Position numbers and translations under genes: made by a program
Assembly: GCA_937859595.1 (NCBI GenBank)
Contig: CALMAH010000016.1
Coordinates: 186,001-250,000 of the forward strand
Direction of reading: 5' to 3'
Origin: an uncultured Acidobacteriota bacterium
Lineage (GTDB): Bacteria; Acidobacteriota; Blastocatellia; Pyrinomonadales; Pyrinomonadaceae
DNA length: 64,000 bases
Shown: positions 1 through 9,482 of the stretch, in pieces
Layout of the letters: every line of letters starts with the position of its first letter
Numbering within the stretch: position 1 is the first letter of the stretch
The notes under the pieces: generated by a model
What the model saw: only the letters and a program-made list of their open reading frames with translations
Database searches by the model: none
Told to the model about the DNA's origin: nothing

Positions 1-126
1 CTTCCATTTGTAAGCCACGGCGGCTTCTCTCTGATTACCAGTTTTGTGATGTTGGGGATGCTGATGGCATTTTCTCACCGAAACGCACTCGACCGACAGG
101 CAAAGGATGCTCAGGTACTGCCTTAG
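1..126 (+). CDS. FtsW/RodA/SpoVE-family protein, C-terminal end only
   Basis: Only the last 41 codons are inside the window, entering in frame 1 and ending at TAG. The fragment opens with [15 protein letters not shown], which matches the conserved C-terminal signature of SEDS peptidoglycan glycosyltransferases (PFVSYGGSS in FtsW/RodA), followed by a hydrophobic helix and a short charged tail. The usual Tyr of the signature is His here. Family members polymerise lipid II in the cytoplasmic membrane for elongation or division. A PP2C phosphatase follows about 80 nt downstream, an arrangement resembling the pstP-rodA-pbpA-pkn cluster of actinobacteria. FtsW and RodA cannot be told apart from this piece. 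Confidence 0.75.
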   Translation, partial: LPFVSHGGFSLITSFVMLGMLMAFSHRNALDRQAKDAQVLP

Positions 127-205
127 CTATCTGCTGATAATTAGCTGTAAGTAAATGAATTATGAAACTGGCGAGCCGGATACGCAGCTATTGGGGGAAT
201 AGTAA

Positions 206-1873
206 ATGAATAACGCAACGGACTGGAGCACGGCTAGCATAAGCGACCGGGGGCTCAGCGATAAGAGGCCTGTAAATGAAGATTCAATGCTGTCGCTGGA
301 GCAATTTGGCGTTTTTGCCGTTGCTGACGGCGTCGGCGGAGCTCAGGCGGGCGACGTTGCCTCGCAGATGGCAATGGAGATAATCGGCGAGGCGTTTCTC
401 CACTACGGCGACACGGTTGACCCGGAAGAGATATTGCGCGTTTCAATGGAACGGGCGAATGAAGCCATCCACCAGATGGCGACCGAGCTCCCGCAACTTT
501 CGTCAATGGCGACAACCGTGGCGGCGATCCAGGTCTCGGGTGACATCGTGACCATAGCTCACGTTGGTGATTCGAGGGTTTACAGGCTGGATCCGGATGG
601 ACGGCTCCACCGGGAAACGGATGACCATTCGATGGTCGAAGAAGAAGTTAGGGCAGGCCGGATGACGCCGGAACAAGCCCTTAACCACCCGGGGCGCAAC
701 ATCATCAGCCGGGCCGTAGGCGCCGAACCGACGGTTGATGTCGAGATAAAGACCATTATGACGGACCCGGGCTCGACCTTCCTGGTCTGCACCGACGGTG
801 TTACGAGGCATATCAGCGATGACGAGTTGGAGCATCTGCTGACCACGGGTATGAGCCCGGAAATGGTGTGTCAGCAAATAAAGGACATCTGCTATGAACG
901 AGGTGCGGAAGACAATCTTACAGCGATCCTGGTAAGGGCCGAAACCCAGCAGACAGCGGCGGAAGAGCCAGTAAGGGCGGCCGCTGACGAGATGGAAACG
1001 GAAACCGTTGCGACCGCACGGCCGGCTTTTGAGGAACAGGCCCGGGATGAGATAGTGTTCGAAAGCGACGACGCCTTTGACGCGTCCGAGTCCGAAACGG
1101 AGACGTTTGAAGCCCACGATTCCGATCTTGCGGAGGAACGCGAGATCGAAATGGTCGAATTGAACGAAGAGATTCCAGCGAACGAGCCTGTCGCAGAAAC
1201 GGCTCAGACCGAGGGATCGTCACCTGCCGAAACGGAGTACGTCTCTTCCAGCGTTGTCGTACCGGCGGGCCGCCAGCAGGCAGCCGACCGCGACCTGCAG
1301 ATGTTTGGCAACACGGTCGCAGCAAAGACGGCTCCGCCGATCGCATCCGGATCCTTGATCGGCACGATATTGTCTTCGCTGATCTGGCTGGTACTCGGCA
1401 GTTTGCTGGGGATAACCGGTTACTATTTGTGGCATCAAAACAACCCGATCGAACACGAGCCGCCACCGCAACTAGTTGAAAAGACACAAGATATCCAGCT
1501 CTCTGCATTTGCAGAAAGCCGACGGATCGTGGACTCCGACCCCGAGGCCTATCTGAAGGCAAAGGCCGCAAGCCCGCAGGACGCTATCGACCATTACCTT
1601 CTGGGGCGTGCAATGCTGCTAATGGGCCGGCTGTGGGATGCGGACAAACAGTTTGACCTGGCAAAAGCGAAACTAGGCGAAATGGCGGAGGCGGACCAAA
1701 AGGATGTCCCGACTCTAAAAGCTGACATCGCGATAGGACAAGCACTCGCAAAGAACTCGGCCGTCGGCGAAGCAATGAAAAAGGAACTCGACGCAATGAG
1801 GGAAGCTGTGAAGAAAGACAGTGAGCCGGCCGCTAACTCAATCGCGGCTAATTCGAACGCGGCCAGCCAGTGA
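206..1873 (+). CDS. Membrane-anchored PP2C-type Ser/Thr protein phosphatase
   Basis: Dephosphorylates Ser/Thr phosphoproteins and probably balances the kinases encoded downstream. Residues about 10-245 form a complete PP2C domain: RPVNEDS, ADGVGG, VGDSR, a TDG motif and a final EDNLTAI supply the metal-binding aspartates. An acidic, low-complexity linker (about 250-375) leads to one transmembrane helix near residues 384-406 (ILSSLIWLVLGSLLGITGYY). The remaining C-terminal region is helical and TPR-like (HYLLGRAMLLMGRLWDADKQF) and would lie outside the membrane. The ATG at 206 has GGGGGA about 10 nt upstream. The gene follows an FtsW/RodA gene, suggesting a cell-wall signalling role. The gene ends 9 nt before the convergent methylase gene. 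Confidence 0.9.
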   Translation: MNNATDWSTASISDRGLSDKRPVNEDSMLSLEQFGVFAVADGVGGAQAGDVASQMAMEIIGEAFLHYGDTVDPEEILRVSMERANEAIHQMATELPQLSSMATTVAAIQVSGDIVTIAHVGDSRVYRLDPDGRLHRETDDHSMVEEEVRAGRMTPEQALNHPGRNIISRAVGAEPTVDVEIKTIMTDPGSTFLVCTDGVTRHISDDELEHLLTTGMSPEMVCQQIKDICYERGAEDNLTAILVRAETQQTAAEEPVRAAADEMETETVATARPAFEEQARDEIVFESDDAFDASESETETFEAHDSDLAEEREIEMVELNEEIPANEPVAETAQTEGSSPAETEYVSSSVVVPAGRQQAADRDLQMFGNTVAAKTAPPIASGSLIGTILSSLIWLVLGSLLGITGYYLWHQNNPIEHEPPPQLVEKTQDIQLSAFAESRRIVDSDPEAYLKAKAASPQDAIDHYLLGRAMLLMGRLWDADKQFDLAKAKLGEMAEADQKDVPTLKADIAIGQALAKNSAVGEAMKKELDAMREAVKKDSEPAANSIAANSNAASQ

Positions 1874-1882
1874 AGGGCTGCA

Positions 1883-2692
1883 TCAGAGCCTTCGATGCAG
1901 TCGAACGGAGCGGGCATGGAACAGTATTACACCGCAGGAAACCGCCAGATTAAGGCTTTCAACCGGCGAGCAGATATCTATCGTTATGGTCTCTCCGCTC
2001 ACCGACAACAACTCGTCCGAGACCCCGTGTGATTCTGAACCGAAAGCAAGCACACGTGGCTTCGTCCAGTCGAGGTCAGTATGCGGCGTCCCTTTGCCCG
2101 GCCCGGTGGCTGAGATCGCGGCATTCACCCCGCGAGCAAAGGCGACGAGATCGTCAACAGCAATACCCTCGGCGACCGGCAGCCTGAACAGAGAGCCCAT
2201 CGAACCTCGCAAAGACTTTGGCGAAAATGCATCAGCAGACCCGATAGACGTAATGACACCGGCGGCCCCCGCAGCCTCAGCCGTACGGACAATCGCTCCG
2301 AGATTTACCGGATCATTCACCCGGTCCAGAAAAACGGCGAGCGGCAAAACTGATTTCCGGTCGAGCAAGCGCTCCGCGATCGTTTCGAGCGAATCGGCCG
2401 GCCGTTCGGCAACGGCGACAATACCCTGCGGTGTTCGGGTATCCGCAATTGACGAAAATACCTGATCCGCAACAATGAAGATCTCTGAGCTCCCACAACA
2501 TCGGTCAAGCAATCCCCGATTCTCAGGCTTTTCAGCAAAAGATGCAGAGGCAAAGACCGACGACACCGGGAGCCCGGCCGCCGCGAGCTCGCCGACAAGC
2601 TTTTCACCCTCTACAAAGATGAACGAGTCTCGGCGGCCGTCTCTTATCGCACGGACGAATTTCAGCTTTTCATTGCTGCGGCTCTTGATCAT
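1883..2692 (-). CDS. TrmH/SpoU-family RNA 2'-O-ribose methyltransferase
   Basis: Expected to transfer a methyl group from S-adenosylmethionine to a ribose 2'-OH in rRNA or tRNA. The N-terminal part (KLKFVRAIRDGRRDSFIFVEGEKLV) is the SpoU substrate-binding domain. The catalytic domain shows motif 1 (DPVNLGAIVRTAEAAG, with the Asn and Arg), motif 2 (LAFGSESHGVS) and motif 3 (SPVESLNLAVSCGVIL) of the trefoil-knot SPOUT fold. The length of about 269 residues is normal for an RlmB/TsnR-type enzyme, but the target base cannot be read from sequence. I chose ATG at 2692 (MIKSRSNEKL); a TTG two codons upstream is also possible. No strong ribosome binding site is seen. It converges with the PP2C gene. 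Confidence 0.88.
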   Translation of the reverse strand: MIKSRSNEKLKFVRAIRDGRRDSFIFVEGEKLVGELAAAGLPVSSVFASASFAEKPENRGLLDRCCGSSEIFIVADQVFSSIADTRTPQGIVAVAERPADSLETIAERLLDRKSVLPLAVFLDRVNDPVNLGAIVRTAEAAGAAGVITSIGSADAFSPKSLRGSMGSLFRLPVAEGIAVDDLVAFARGVNAAISATGPGKGTPHTDLDWTKPRVLAFGSESHGVSDELLSVSGETITIDICSPVESLNLAVSCGVILFHARSVRLHRRL

Positions 2693-2813
2693 CACCAACG
2701 GAGATCTGCGGAAACGTTGAACGACAAGGATTTTAAGTTAAAATGGCGTAGATGCCTAAGTTAGCGTAACATTCAAGCCAAAAGGGACGGCCGCTGACCC
2801 TGCCGAAATAAAT

Positions 2814-4376
2814 ATGAAACCTGGATCAAGAGCATTGTCAAACATCGAAAAGCTGAATGAGCTATCGCAAAAGGCCGAAGCGGGCGGCGGACACGGACGG
2901 CTGCAAAAACAACGCGAGGCCGGCAAAATGACCGCTCGCGAACGCATAGATCTGCTGTTGGACGAAGGAACATTCGAAGAGTTTGACAAGTTCGTGGTCC
3001 ACCGTTCAAACGACTTCGGAATGGACAAGCAGCGGATCCTGGGCGACGGCGTGGTAACCGGACACGGGATGGTGAACGGACGCGAAGTTTTTGTTTTTGC
3101 ACAGGATTTCACGGTTTTTGGCGGCTCGCTCTCGGAGACCCACGCCGAGAAGATCTGTAAAGTGATGGACTTTGCGATGAAGGTCGGCCGTCCGGTGATA
3201 GGGCTGAACGATTCGGGTGGCGCACGTATTCAAGAGGGCGTGGTATCGCTGGGCGGATATGCCGACATCTTCCTACGAAATACGCTGGCAAGCGGCGTCA
3301 TTCCACAGATCAGCTGCATTATGGGGCCGTGTGCGGGCGGAGCGGTCTATTCGCCGGCAATTACGGACTTTAACGTGATGGTTCGGGACACGTCGTACAT
3401 GTTTATCACCGGGCCGGACGTAATAAAGACCGTAACGCATGAAGATGTGACGAAGGATAAGCTGGGCGGGGCAATGACGCACAACGAACGTTCGGGAGTC
3501 GCACATTTCGCTGCCGATTCGGACGAACATGCACTTCAACTTACGCGGGAACTGCTCTCTTTCATCCCCTCCAACAACATGGAATCGCCGCCTTTCGTGC
3601 CGACAGACGACCCGGCGGACCGCGAAGAACCAGAATTGGACAGCATCGTTCCCGAGTCGTCAAATCAGCCTTACGATATCCGGTCGATCGTCGAAAAGGT
3701 GGTGGACGACGGCTATTTCTTTGAGATCCAGGAGCATTTTGCAAAGAACATTGTGGTCGGGTTTGCACGGCTTGGCGGGTATTCGGTGGGAATCGTGGCA
3801 AATCAGCCCGCGTTCTTGGCCGGAGTGCTGGACATTAATGCTTCGGTGAAAGCCGCGAGATTTGTTCGGTTCTGCGATTGTTTCAATATCCCGCTGATCA
3901 CATTTGAGGACGTACCGGGATTTTTGCCGGGCGTGGACCAGGAACACTATGGGATAATCCGCCACGGAGCCAAACTCCTGTACGCGTTTGCCGAAGCGAC
4001 TGTACCCAAAATAACGGTCATAACGCGAAAAGCATATGGCGGGGCCTATTGTGTGATGGCCTCGAAACACATACGCACCGACGTGAATTTTGCATACCCG
4101 ACTGCCGAAATAGCGGTTATGGGCGCTGAAGGCGCGGTCGGGCTGCTCTACAGAAAGGAGCTATCCTCTGCGACGAACCCCGAAAAAGTGCGTGGGGAAA
4201 AGGTCGCGGAGTTTCAGGACAAATTTGCTAATCCTTATGTGGCCGCGGAACGAGGATTTATCGACGAGGTCATTCGGCCGGCACACACAAGGGCAAAATT
4301 GACCCGCGCCTTGCATATGCTCCGTGATAAACGGGATACGAATCCGCCCAAAAAACATGGGAATATCCCGCTTTAA
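2814..4376 (+). CDS. pccB: Acyl-CoA (propionyl-CoA type) carboxylase, carboxyltransferase beta subunit
   Basis: Transfers a carboxyl group from carboxybiotin to an acyl-CoA, most likely propionyl-CoA, giving methylmalonyl-CoA. The 520-residue length and sequence match PccB/MmdA-type carboxyltransferases: [17 protein letters not shown] near the N-terminus, [14 protein letters not shown], the first oxyanion-hole region [26 protein letters not shown], and the second oxyanion region [13 protein letters not shown]. The biotin carboxylase/BCCP alpha subunit is not in the window, so substrate choice (propionyl versus acetyl or methylcrotonyl) is by overall resemblance. The gene stands alone between a divergent methylase and alr; no clear ribosome binding site precedes the ATG. 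Confidence 0.9.
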   Translation: MKPGSRALSNIEKLNELSQKAEAGGGHGRLQKQREAGKMTARERIDLLLDEGTFEEFDKFVVHRSNDFGMDKQRILGDGVVTGHGMVNGREVFVFAQDFTVFGGSLSETHAEKICKVMDFAMKVGRPVIGLNDSGGARIQEGVVSLGGYADIFLRNTLASGVIPQISCIMGPCAGGAVYSPAITDFNVMVRDTSYMFITGPDVIKTVTHEDVTKDKLGGAMTHNERSGVAHFAADSDEHALQLTRELLSFIPSNNMESPPFVPTDDPADREEPELDSIVPESSNQPYDIRSIVEKVVDDGYFFEIQEHFAKNIVVGFARLGGYSVGIVANQPAFLAGVLDINASVKAARFVRFCDCFNIPLITFEDVPGFLPGVDQEHYGIIRHGAKLLYAFAEATVPKITVITRKAYGGAYCVMASKHIRTDVNFAYPTAEIAVMGAEGAVGLLYRKELSSATNPEKVRGEKVAEFQDKFANPYVAAERGFIDEVIRPAHTRAKLTRALHMLRDKRDTNPPKKHGNIPL

Positions 4377-4468
4377 GAAGCACTTTAATTGTCAGATCGC
4401 GACATTTAACGCTTAACATTAAAACATTTGACATCATCCCTATTTACAACATTTACCGGCAATACCTA

Positions 4469-5635
4469 ATGTTATCACCGAATACAACGGAGATCGAGCC
4501 ACATCCTGGACGGCCGACAGTCGCCGAGATAGACCTGTCGGCCCTCGTGTTCAATTTCCGGTCGATCCGCGATTTTGTCGGAACAGAGATCGCGTTTATG
4601 GCCGTTGTCAAGGCAAATGCCTATGGCCACGGTGCCGTTAAGTGCGCCGAAGCGTTGGAAAATGCCGGCGTAGACTGGTTTGGCGTTGCTATAGTTGAAG
4701 AAGCACTTGAACTTCGGCAAAACGGCATTTCCCTGCCCATCCTTTGTTTCGGCGGATTATGGCCCGGCCAGGAAGAGGTCGTAATTGAAAGTGGGGTCAC
4801 GCCGGTGATCTTAACGATCGAGATGGCTGAGCTTCTCAACGACGCCGCCGAACGGCACGGATGCGACGTCGGGGTTCACATTAAGATCGATACCGGAATG
4901 GGCCGAGTGGGAACGGCCCTGGAGCATCTCGACGAATTTCTAGATGGGTTGGCCAGATCGAAAAGGCTAAAGATCGATGGCGTGATGACCCATTTCGCAA
5001 CCGCTGACGACCCCGCCGCCGTTGATCTCACCCGCTCGCAGATCAGCCGTTTCAACCTGGCGGTCGAGAAGGTCCGGGCCAGAGGCCACGATCCAAAATT
5101 CCTGGACATGGCAAATTCGCCGGGCGCGGTCGCGTTCCCGGAGTCGAGAGGCGATCTGGTGAGGATCGGCGGGATACTCTATGGTTTGGGCGGTGATGTG
5201 CTGCCGGCAGGCATTCCCGCACCCGAATTAAAGCCTGTAATGTCAATAAAAAGCAGGATCGCATTTTTGAAGGAGGTGCCCCCCGGAACTCCGCTTGGCT
5301 ATGGCCGTTCGTTCATTACGGAACGCCCCTCGCGGATTGCGACTATCCCGATAGGCTACAATGATGGCTACCCGAGGGCTCTGTCGAATCGGGCGGCCGT
5401 TTTGGTCCATGAAAGAAAAGTTCCCGTTTGCGGCCGAATTTCGATGGACTGGACGATCATCGATGTAACCGACGTGCCGGAGGCGAGGATCGGAACAGAA
5501 GTTACCGTGATCGGAACATCGGGCGATAAAGCGGTGCTTGCGGAGGACCTGGCCAGTTGGGCCAATACGATCTCGTATGAAATAACGTGCGGAATTGGTA
5601 CTCGGATCCCAAGAAATTACTTTAATATTTCTTAA
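4469..5635 (+). CDS. alr: Alanine racemase
   Basis: PLP-dependent interconversion of L- and D-alanine, supplying D-Ala for peptidoglycan. The PLP lysine lies in AVVKANAYGHG near residue 40, at the start of the TIM-barrel domain. KIDTGMGRVG and MTHFATAD are family motifs. The C-terminal beta domain has the catalytic Tyr in LGYGRSF and the later GYNDGYPRALSN and PVCGRISMDWT segments. Its 388 residues are the usual length. The ATG at 4469 has no obvious Shine-Dalgarno sequence. It stands about 90 nt after pccB and 39 nt before the BrkB-family gene, so it may be transcribed with the latter. Confidence 0.95.
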   Translation: MLSPNTTEIEPHPGRPTVAEIDLSALVFNFRSIRDFVGTEIAFMAVVKANAYGHGAVKCAEALENAGVDWFGVAIVEEALELRQNGISLPILCFGGLWPGQEEVVIESGVTPVILTIEMAELLNDAAERHGCDVGVHIKIDTGMGRVGTALEHLDEFLDGLARSKRLKIDGVMTHFATADDPAAVDLTRSQISRFNLAVEKVRARGHDPKFLDMANSPGAVAFPESRGDLVRIGGILYGLGGDVLPAGIPAPELKPVMSIKSRIAFLKEVPPGTPLGYGRSFITERPSRIATIPIGYNDGYPRALSNRAAVLVHERKVPVCGRISMDWTIIDVTDVPEARIGTEVTVIGTSGDKAVLAEDLASWANTISYEITCGIGTRIPRNYFNIS

Positions 5636-5674
5636 TGTTTATGTTCATGATATGTCTACAATTCACAGTGCGTA

Positions 5675-6544
5675 ATGGGCTTACTTGACTTAAAGTGGAA
5701 TCTTCTTTTTTCTAGAATTTACTCGAAGGTGGCCTATGGCGACCTGCTTGACCGTGCCGCACAGGTCGCCTTCTATTTCGCATTCTCGATCTTCCCTCTC
5801 TTGTATTTTTCGATCACCTTGTTCGGCATTGTTCTCGAATCTGCCGACAGGCTCAAAGCCGAGTTGTTCGGTTACCTTTATCAGATGATGCCGGAGAGTG
5901 CCTACATGCTGGTAACGCAGACCGTTGACGAGATCGTGGACGGCAGCACCACGGGAAAGTTGACGCTCGGACTGGCGGTCACGCTCTGGTCCGCCTCAAT
6001 CGGACTGGACAGCCTCCGTAATGCACTCAACTCGATCTACGGGCTTCGCGAAACGCGTCCATACTGGCGTACAAAACTTGAATCGCTGGTATTGACGTTC
6101 CTCTCCATAGTTCTGCTCGCTACGGCGGTTTCGATCGTCTTCTTTGGTTGGCAGCTAATACAGATCGGGCTTGAGTCGCTTGGCATTTCTGTAACTTCCC
6201 CGCTTGTTCTGGTGCTGATACAGTGGTTCGCGATCATTGTTGTGATGCTGCTGGCCTGTGAGATCGTCTATAATCTTCTCCCAAATTTTGAGAAGCTCCG
6301 CTGGATCTGGGTCACACCCGGCTCGATAGTCGCGATATTTGTATGGATATTGCTAACAAACGGGTTCCGGCTTTATTTGGGCTACTTTAACACTTACAAT
6401 CGAACATACGGTTCGCTCGGCGCGGTCATAATCCTGATGTTGTGGCTGTATCTGACGGCCGCTGTGCTTATGATAGGTGCGGCCATTAATTCGGTATGGA
6501 AAGACGTGACCGCCCCCAACGAAGATGACGAGACCGATCGATAA
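5675..6544 (+). CDS. YihY/BrkB family inner-membrane protein
   Basis: A 289-residue integral membrane protein with about six hydrophobic segments. Family motifs include RAAQVAFYFAFSIFPLL near the N-terminus, LWSASIGLDSLRNALNSIYG in the middle and YGSLGAVIILMLWLYLTAAVLMIGAAINS at the C-terminus. This is the BrkB/YihY (UPF0761) family, once called ribonuclease BN by mistake; the real function is unknown, with a transport or envelope role suggested. Its 3' end overlaps the MaoC gene by 20 nt, so the two are translated from one transcript. Confidence 0.88.
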   Translation: MGLLDLKWNLLFSRIYSKVAYGDLLDRAAQVAFYFAFSIFPLLYFSITLFGIVLESADRLKAELFGYLYQMMPESAYMLVTQTVDEIVDGSTTGKLTLGLAVTLWSASIGLDSLRNALNSIYGLRETRPYWRTKLESLVLTFLSIVLLATAVSIVFFGWQLIQIGLESLGISVTSPLVLVLIQWFAIIVVMLLACEIVYNLLPNFEKLRWIWVTPGSIVAIFVWILLTNGFRLYLGYFNTYNRTYGSLGAVIILMLWLYLTAAVLMIGAAINSVWKDVTAPNEDDETDR

Positions 6545-6938
6545 CCTCAAAATCGGAGACGAGTTTACCCGGACGCGCATCGTGACCGACGAGGTCATTC
6601 GCGATTTTGCTAAGGTCTCGGGCGACCACAACCCGATCCATCTGAGCGACGAATTTGCCGCGAAAACGCGGTTCGGGCGGCGGATAGCCCACGGGATGCT
6701 CAGCGGAGCGTTCATTTCCGCTGTGCTCGGAGATGAATTTCGCGAGCGCAAGATCGTCTATCTTTCGCAGACGCTGAAATTTACCGCTCCTGTGTTTATC
6801 GGCGATACGATAACGGCGACTGCCCGTGTTGATCGGGTACGCACGGAGAAAGGTATCGTATTTCTCTTGACCACTTGTACGAATCAGGATGGGCAGATAA
6901 CCTGTTCCGGCGAGGCCGTGATAATGATGCTCGAATAG
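6525..6938 (+). CDS. MaoC-like hotdog-fold (R)-enoyl-CoA hydratase
   Basis: A 137-residue single hotdog domain. The hydratase signature SGDHNPIHLSDEFA with catalytic Asp and His is intact, followed by RRIAHGMLSGAFISAVLG. Such proteins (PhaJ, FabZ-like) hydrate trans-2-enoyl-CoA or enoyl-ACP to the (R)-3-hydroxy form. No PHA synthase or fatty-acid operon is adjacent, so the pathway is open. The ATG at 6525 lies inside the end of the BrkB gene, in another frame. A SIS-domain gene follows 13 nt downstream. Confidence 0.87.
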   Translation: MTRPIDNLKIGDEFTRTRIVTDEVIRDFAKVSGDHNPIHLSDEFAAKTRFGRRIAHGMLSGAFISAVLGDEFRERKIVYLSQTLKFTAPVFIGDTITATARVDRVRTEKGIVFLLTTCTNQDGQITCSGEAVIMMLE

Positions 6939-6951
6939 CCGATTAGAACCT

Positions 6952-7980
6952 ATGTCATTGATGTTGCAGGAGATAGCCGAACAACCGGCCGTGCTGGAGC
7001 GGACAATAGCCGCCGAACAGGACAAAGTAACGCGGCTTGGCGACCATATAAGGCAGAGCGACCGCGATCTGATAATTCTGGTTGCACGCGGCAGTTCGGA
7101 TAATGCGGCCCTTTTTGGGCGATACCTTTTCGAACTGACGACCGGGATACCGGTCTCGTTGTGTGCCCCGTCGGTTTTCACTCTCTACGGCGCGAAGCTG
7201 CGCCTAAACCGAGCTATTGTCATCGGCGTGTCCCAGTCAGGCGAGGGTACGGACATTAATCTCGTGCTAGAACGAGCGAAGGAGGCCGGTGCCCTGACAC
7301 TCGCCATCACCAATGAGGCTGGCTCGACGATGGCCAGGCTTGCCGACGAGACGCTGCTGATCCACGCCGGCCGCGAGCGTTCGATCGCCGCGACCAAGAC
7401 CTATACGGGACAGATGCTCCATTTTTACTTACTCGCTTCCGCCATCGGCGATAAACGTCTGGAGTATTTTCGGCTGCCGGAGCTTGCCGCCGCTGCGCTC
7501 GAACTGCGCCCGAAGGTTGAAGAGGTCGTTGGCCGGTACGCATTTATGGAAAACTGCGTGGTCGTCGGGCGAGGAGTGAATTACGGCAATTCCTATGAGC
7601 TTGCGCTTAAGCTTATGGAAACGTGCTATGTGGTCGCCGAGAGGTTCTCATCCGCCGATTTCTTTCACGGTCCGCTTGCGATCGTGGAACGTCGATTTCC
7701 CGTTGTAATGTTTGGTCCGGCGGGCGTCACCAAAGAAAGCAGCCTTTCCCTTCTCCAGAGGCTCGGCGATCTTCATGCCGATTCGTTAAGCATTACGAAC
7801 GATCCGGAAATTGCAAAGCTGTCGTCTCGCTCGATCGTTTTCGCCGAACAGGTCGATGAGTTTTTGACGCCGATCCCCTTTATCATTCCGGCCCAGATCT
7901 TTGCGGCCTTGCTTGCAGAGGCAAAGGGGCTTGACCCCGACGCCCCGCGTTCGCTGGCAAAGGTGACAAAGACGCTATAA
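6952..7980 (+). CDS. SIS-domain aminosugar isomerase/deaminase (GlmS C-terminal/NagB-II type)
   Basis: Carries two sugar-isomerase (SIS) domains and no glutaminase domain. It opens with MLQEIAEQPAVLERTI, as in the isomerase half of GlmS. SRGSS-like loop ARGSSDNAA, SQSGEGTDIN and AATKTYTGQ in the first domain bind the sugar phosphate; VVGRGVNYGNSYELALKLMETC and FFHGPLAIVE lie in the second. The 342-residue length fits stand-alone aminosugar-6-phosphate deaminases of the NagB-II/AgaS type, which convert glucosamine-6-phosphate to fructose-6-phosphate and ammonia. Exact sugar specificity is inferred. Last gene of a close-packed run beginning at alr. Confidence 0.85.
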   Translation: MSLMLQEIAEQPAVLERTIAAEQDKVTRLGDHIRQSDRDLIILVARGSSDNAALFGRYLFELTTGIPVSLCAPSVFTLYGAKLRLNRAIVIGVSQSGEGTDINLVLERAKEAGALTLAITNEAGSTMARLADETLLIHAGRERSIAATKTYTGQMLHFYLLASAIGDKRLEYFRLPELAAAALELRPKVEEVVGRYAFMENCVVVGRGVNYGNSYELALKLMETCYVVAERFSSADFFHGPLAIVERRFPVVMFGPAGVTKESSLSLLQRLGDLHADSLSITNDPEIAKLSSRSIVFAEQVDEFLTPIPFIIPAQIFAALLAEAKGLDPDAPRSLAKVTKTL

Positions 7981-8115
7981 CTGTGCGGCAATGAAATTCC
8001 GGCGATCCGGCAAATGAGATCTTCTTTTCGGTCTCTGCGGCTTTTCGTGAGACTCGTCTTTGGTCTTCGGGAAGGTACTTGCGGAGAAACATAGCTCGCA
8101 AATGAAGAATTTAGG

Positions 8116-9396
8116 ATGGCCGGCGAAAAAGAATTAGTTAACGAAAGAGCATTTCCGCTGCGCGCATCGGCGATGATCTTGGCGGCGGTCGTCTTCTCGC
8201 TCGGGTTCATGCAGCCGAACATCCGCGTCTCCCGGATGGCCATCCAGTTTACGGACGCCCTGTTCGTCCTACTTCTTGTGGCGACCGCCGTAGCGGTCCT
8301 CAACCGGTCACTACCTCTGCGTATGGACCGGTTTTACCTTGTCCTGGCCGCTTACTTTGCGGCACTGATGCTCTCGGCAATATTTTCCGCAGAACCCGAT
8401 AGGAGTTTCTTCAAACTTGCCGGCGAGGCCTACCTGATCGGCCTCGCGATCATAGCGGGCCAGCTTGTGCGGAGCGAGACGATGTTTCGCAAAATATTTC
8501 TGACGTGGATCGCGGCTAGCACGATCGTCTGTTTGATAGGAGTTATTACAGTGGCCGTTTTCTACGTCGACCGCACCAACATCTGGCTCGACTGGTTCCT
8601 CCATCATTACGGTTCGTTACCGCCGGGCAACTATCCTCGGATTCAGAGCACGTATATTTATCCCGGTATGCTTTGCAACTATCTCACGGTCAGCCTGATG
8701 ATGCTGTTCGTTGCCGGGAGATTGGGGTGGATGGGTCGGTCTGCGATATTGGCGGCGACCGGCCTGCACCTGAGCGCGGCGGCGTTTACGATCACGCCGG
8801 GGCTTGGCGGTCTGTTGTTCGCGGTCTCTGCCTGGTTCGCTCTGGCCGCAATGGCGGAGGGCCGCAAAACTGCCTCCGCTCTTTGGCTGAGCGCGGGTTT
8901 CGTGGCCGCCGCTGCATTCCTTGCCGTCTCGCTTTTCACGCTTCGGCCGACCGAGACCGCGCCATACAGCTTTAACGTCCTCGGTACCGAGGTCTTCCCT
9001 TCTCAGCGACTGCTCACCTGGCAGGGGGCCGCAGCGACCGCTCTCGAGTATCCGGTCTTTGGCAAAGGGCTGGGGCTTGGTGTTGCCCGTGTGGAATTCC
9101 TTGCACCGTCCGGCCAGAGACAGATGCTAACGGACGCGCATAACACGTGGCTCAACGTTGCCGGGAGTACCGGGCTGGCGGGGTTAGCCGCGATCTTGCT
9201 GCTCACTATTGTGCCCGTTCGGCGCCTGTGGCCCCTGACGTTCGGAGGCGATCCGATGTCCGTGATACGGGCAGGACTGGGAATCGCATTCGTATCGTCG
9301 TTTATTATTCAAGGGATGGTTGGTTCGTTTGAGAACGCCCGCCATCTTTGGCTGCTGATCGGATTAATGCTCGCCGCCACCCACCGCTCGGATTGA
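8116..9396 (+). CDS. O-antigen ligase / Wzy-like polytopic membrane protein
   Basis: A 426-residue membrane protein with roughly ten or eleven hydrophobic segments and a larger periplasmic region around residues 150-190. The second half has DAHNTWLNVAGSTGLAGLAAIL, which resembles the Wzy_C/WaaL signature, where His-Asn begins a periplasmic loop and a Gly-rich helix follows. Members ligate or polymerise undecaprenyl-linked glycans in the periplasm. No glycosyltransferase cluster surrounds it here, so its substrate is unknown. The start at 8116 has only a weak AGG directly before it; no better in-frame start is visible. Confidence 0.78.
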   Translation: MAGEKELVNERAFPLRASAMILAAVVFSLGFMQPNIRVSRMAIQFTDALFVLLLVATAVAVLNRSLPLRMDRFYLVLAAYFAALMLSAIFSAEPDRSFFKLAGEAYLIGLAIIAGQLVRSETMFRKIFLTWIAASTIVCLIGVITVAVFYVDRTNIWLDWFLHHYGSLPPGNYPRIQSTYIYPGMLCNYLTVSLMMLFVAGRLGWMGRSAILAATGLHLSAAAFTITPGLGGLLFAVSAWFALAAMAEGRKTASALWLSAGFVAAAAFLAVSLFTLRPTETAPYSFNVLGTEVFPSQRLLTWQGAAATALEYPVFGKGLGLGVARVEFLAPSGQRQMLTDAHNTWLNVAGSTGLAGLAAILLLTIVPVRRLWPLTFGGDPMSVIRAGLGIAFVSSFIIQGMVGSFENARHLWLLIGLMLAATHRSD

Positions 9397-9482
9397 TACC
9401 CGGCCGATTGAAAACCTGCCGTCATTGCTGTATTCTACGTTGTCTTTTTCATTCAATTCTTATGCATAATTTTGGAGACTCT

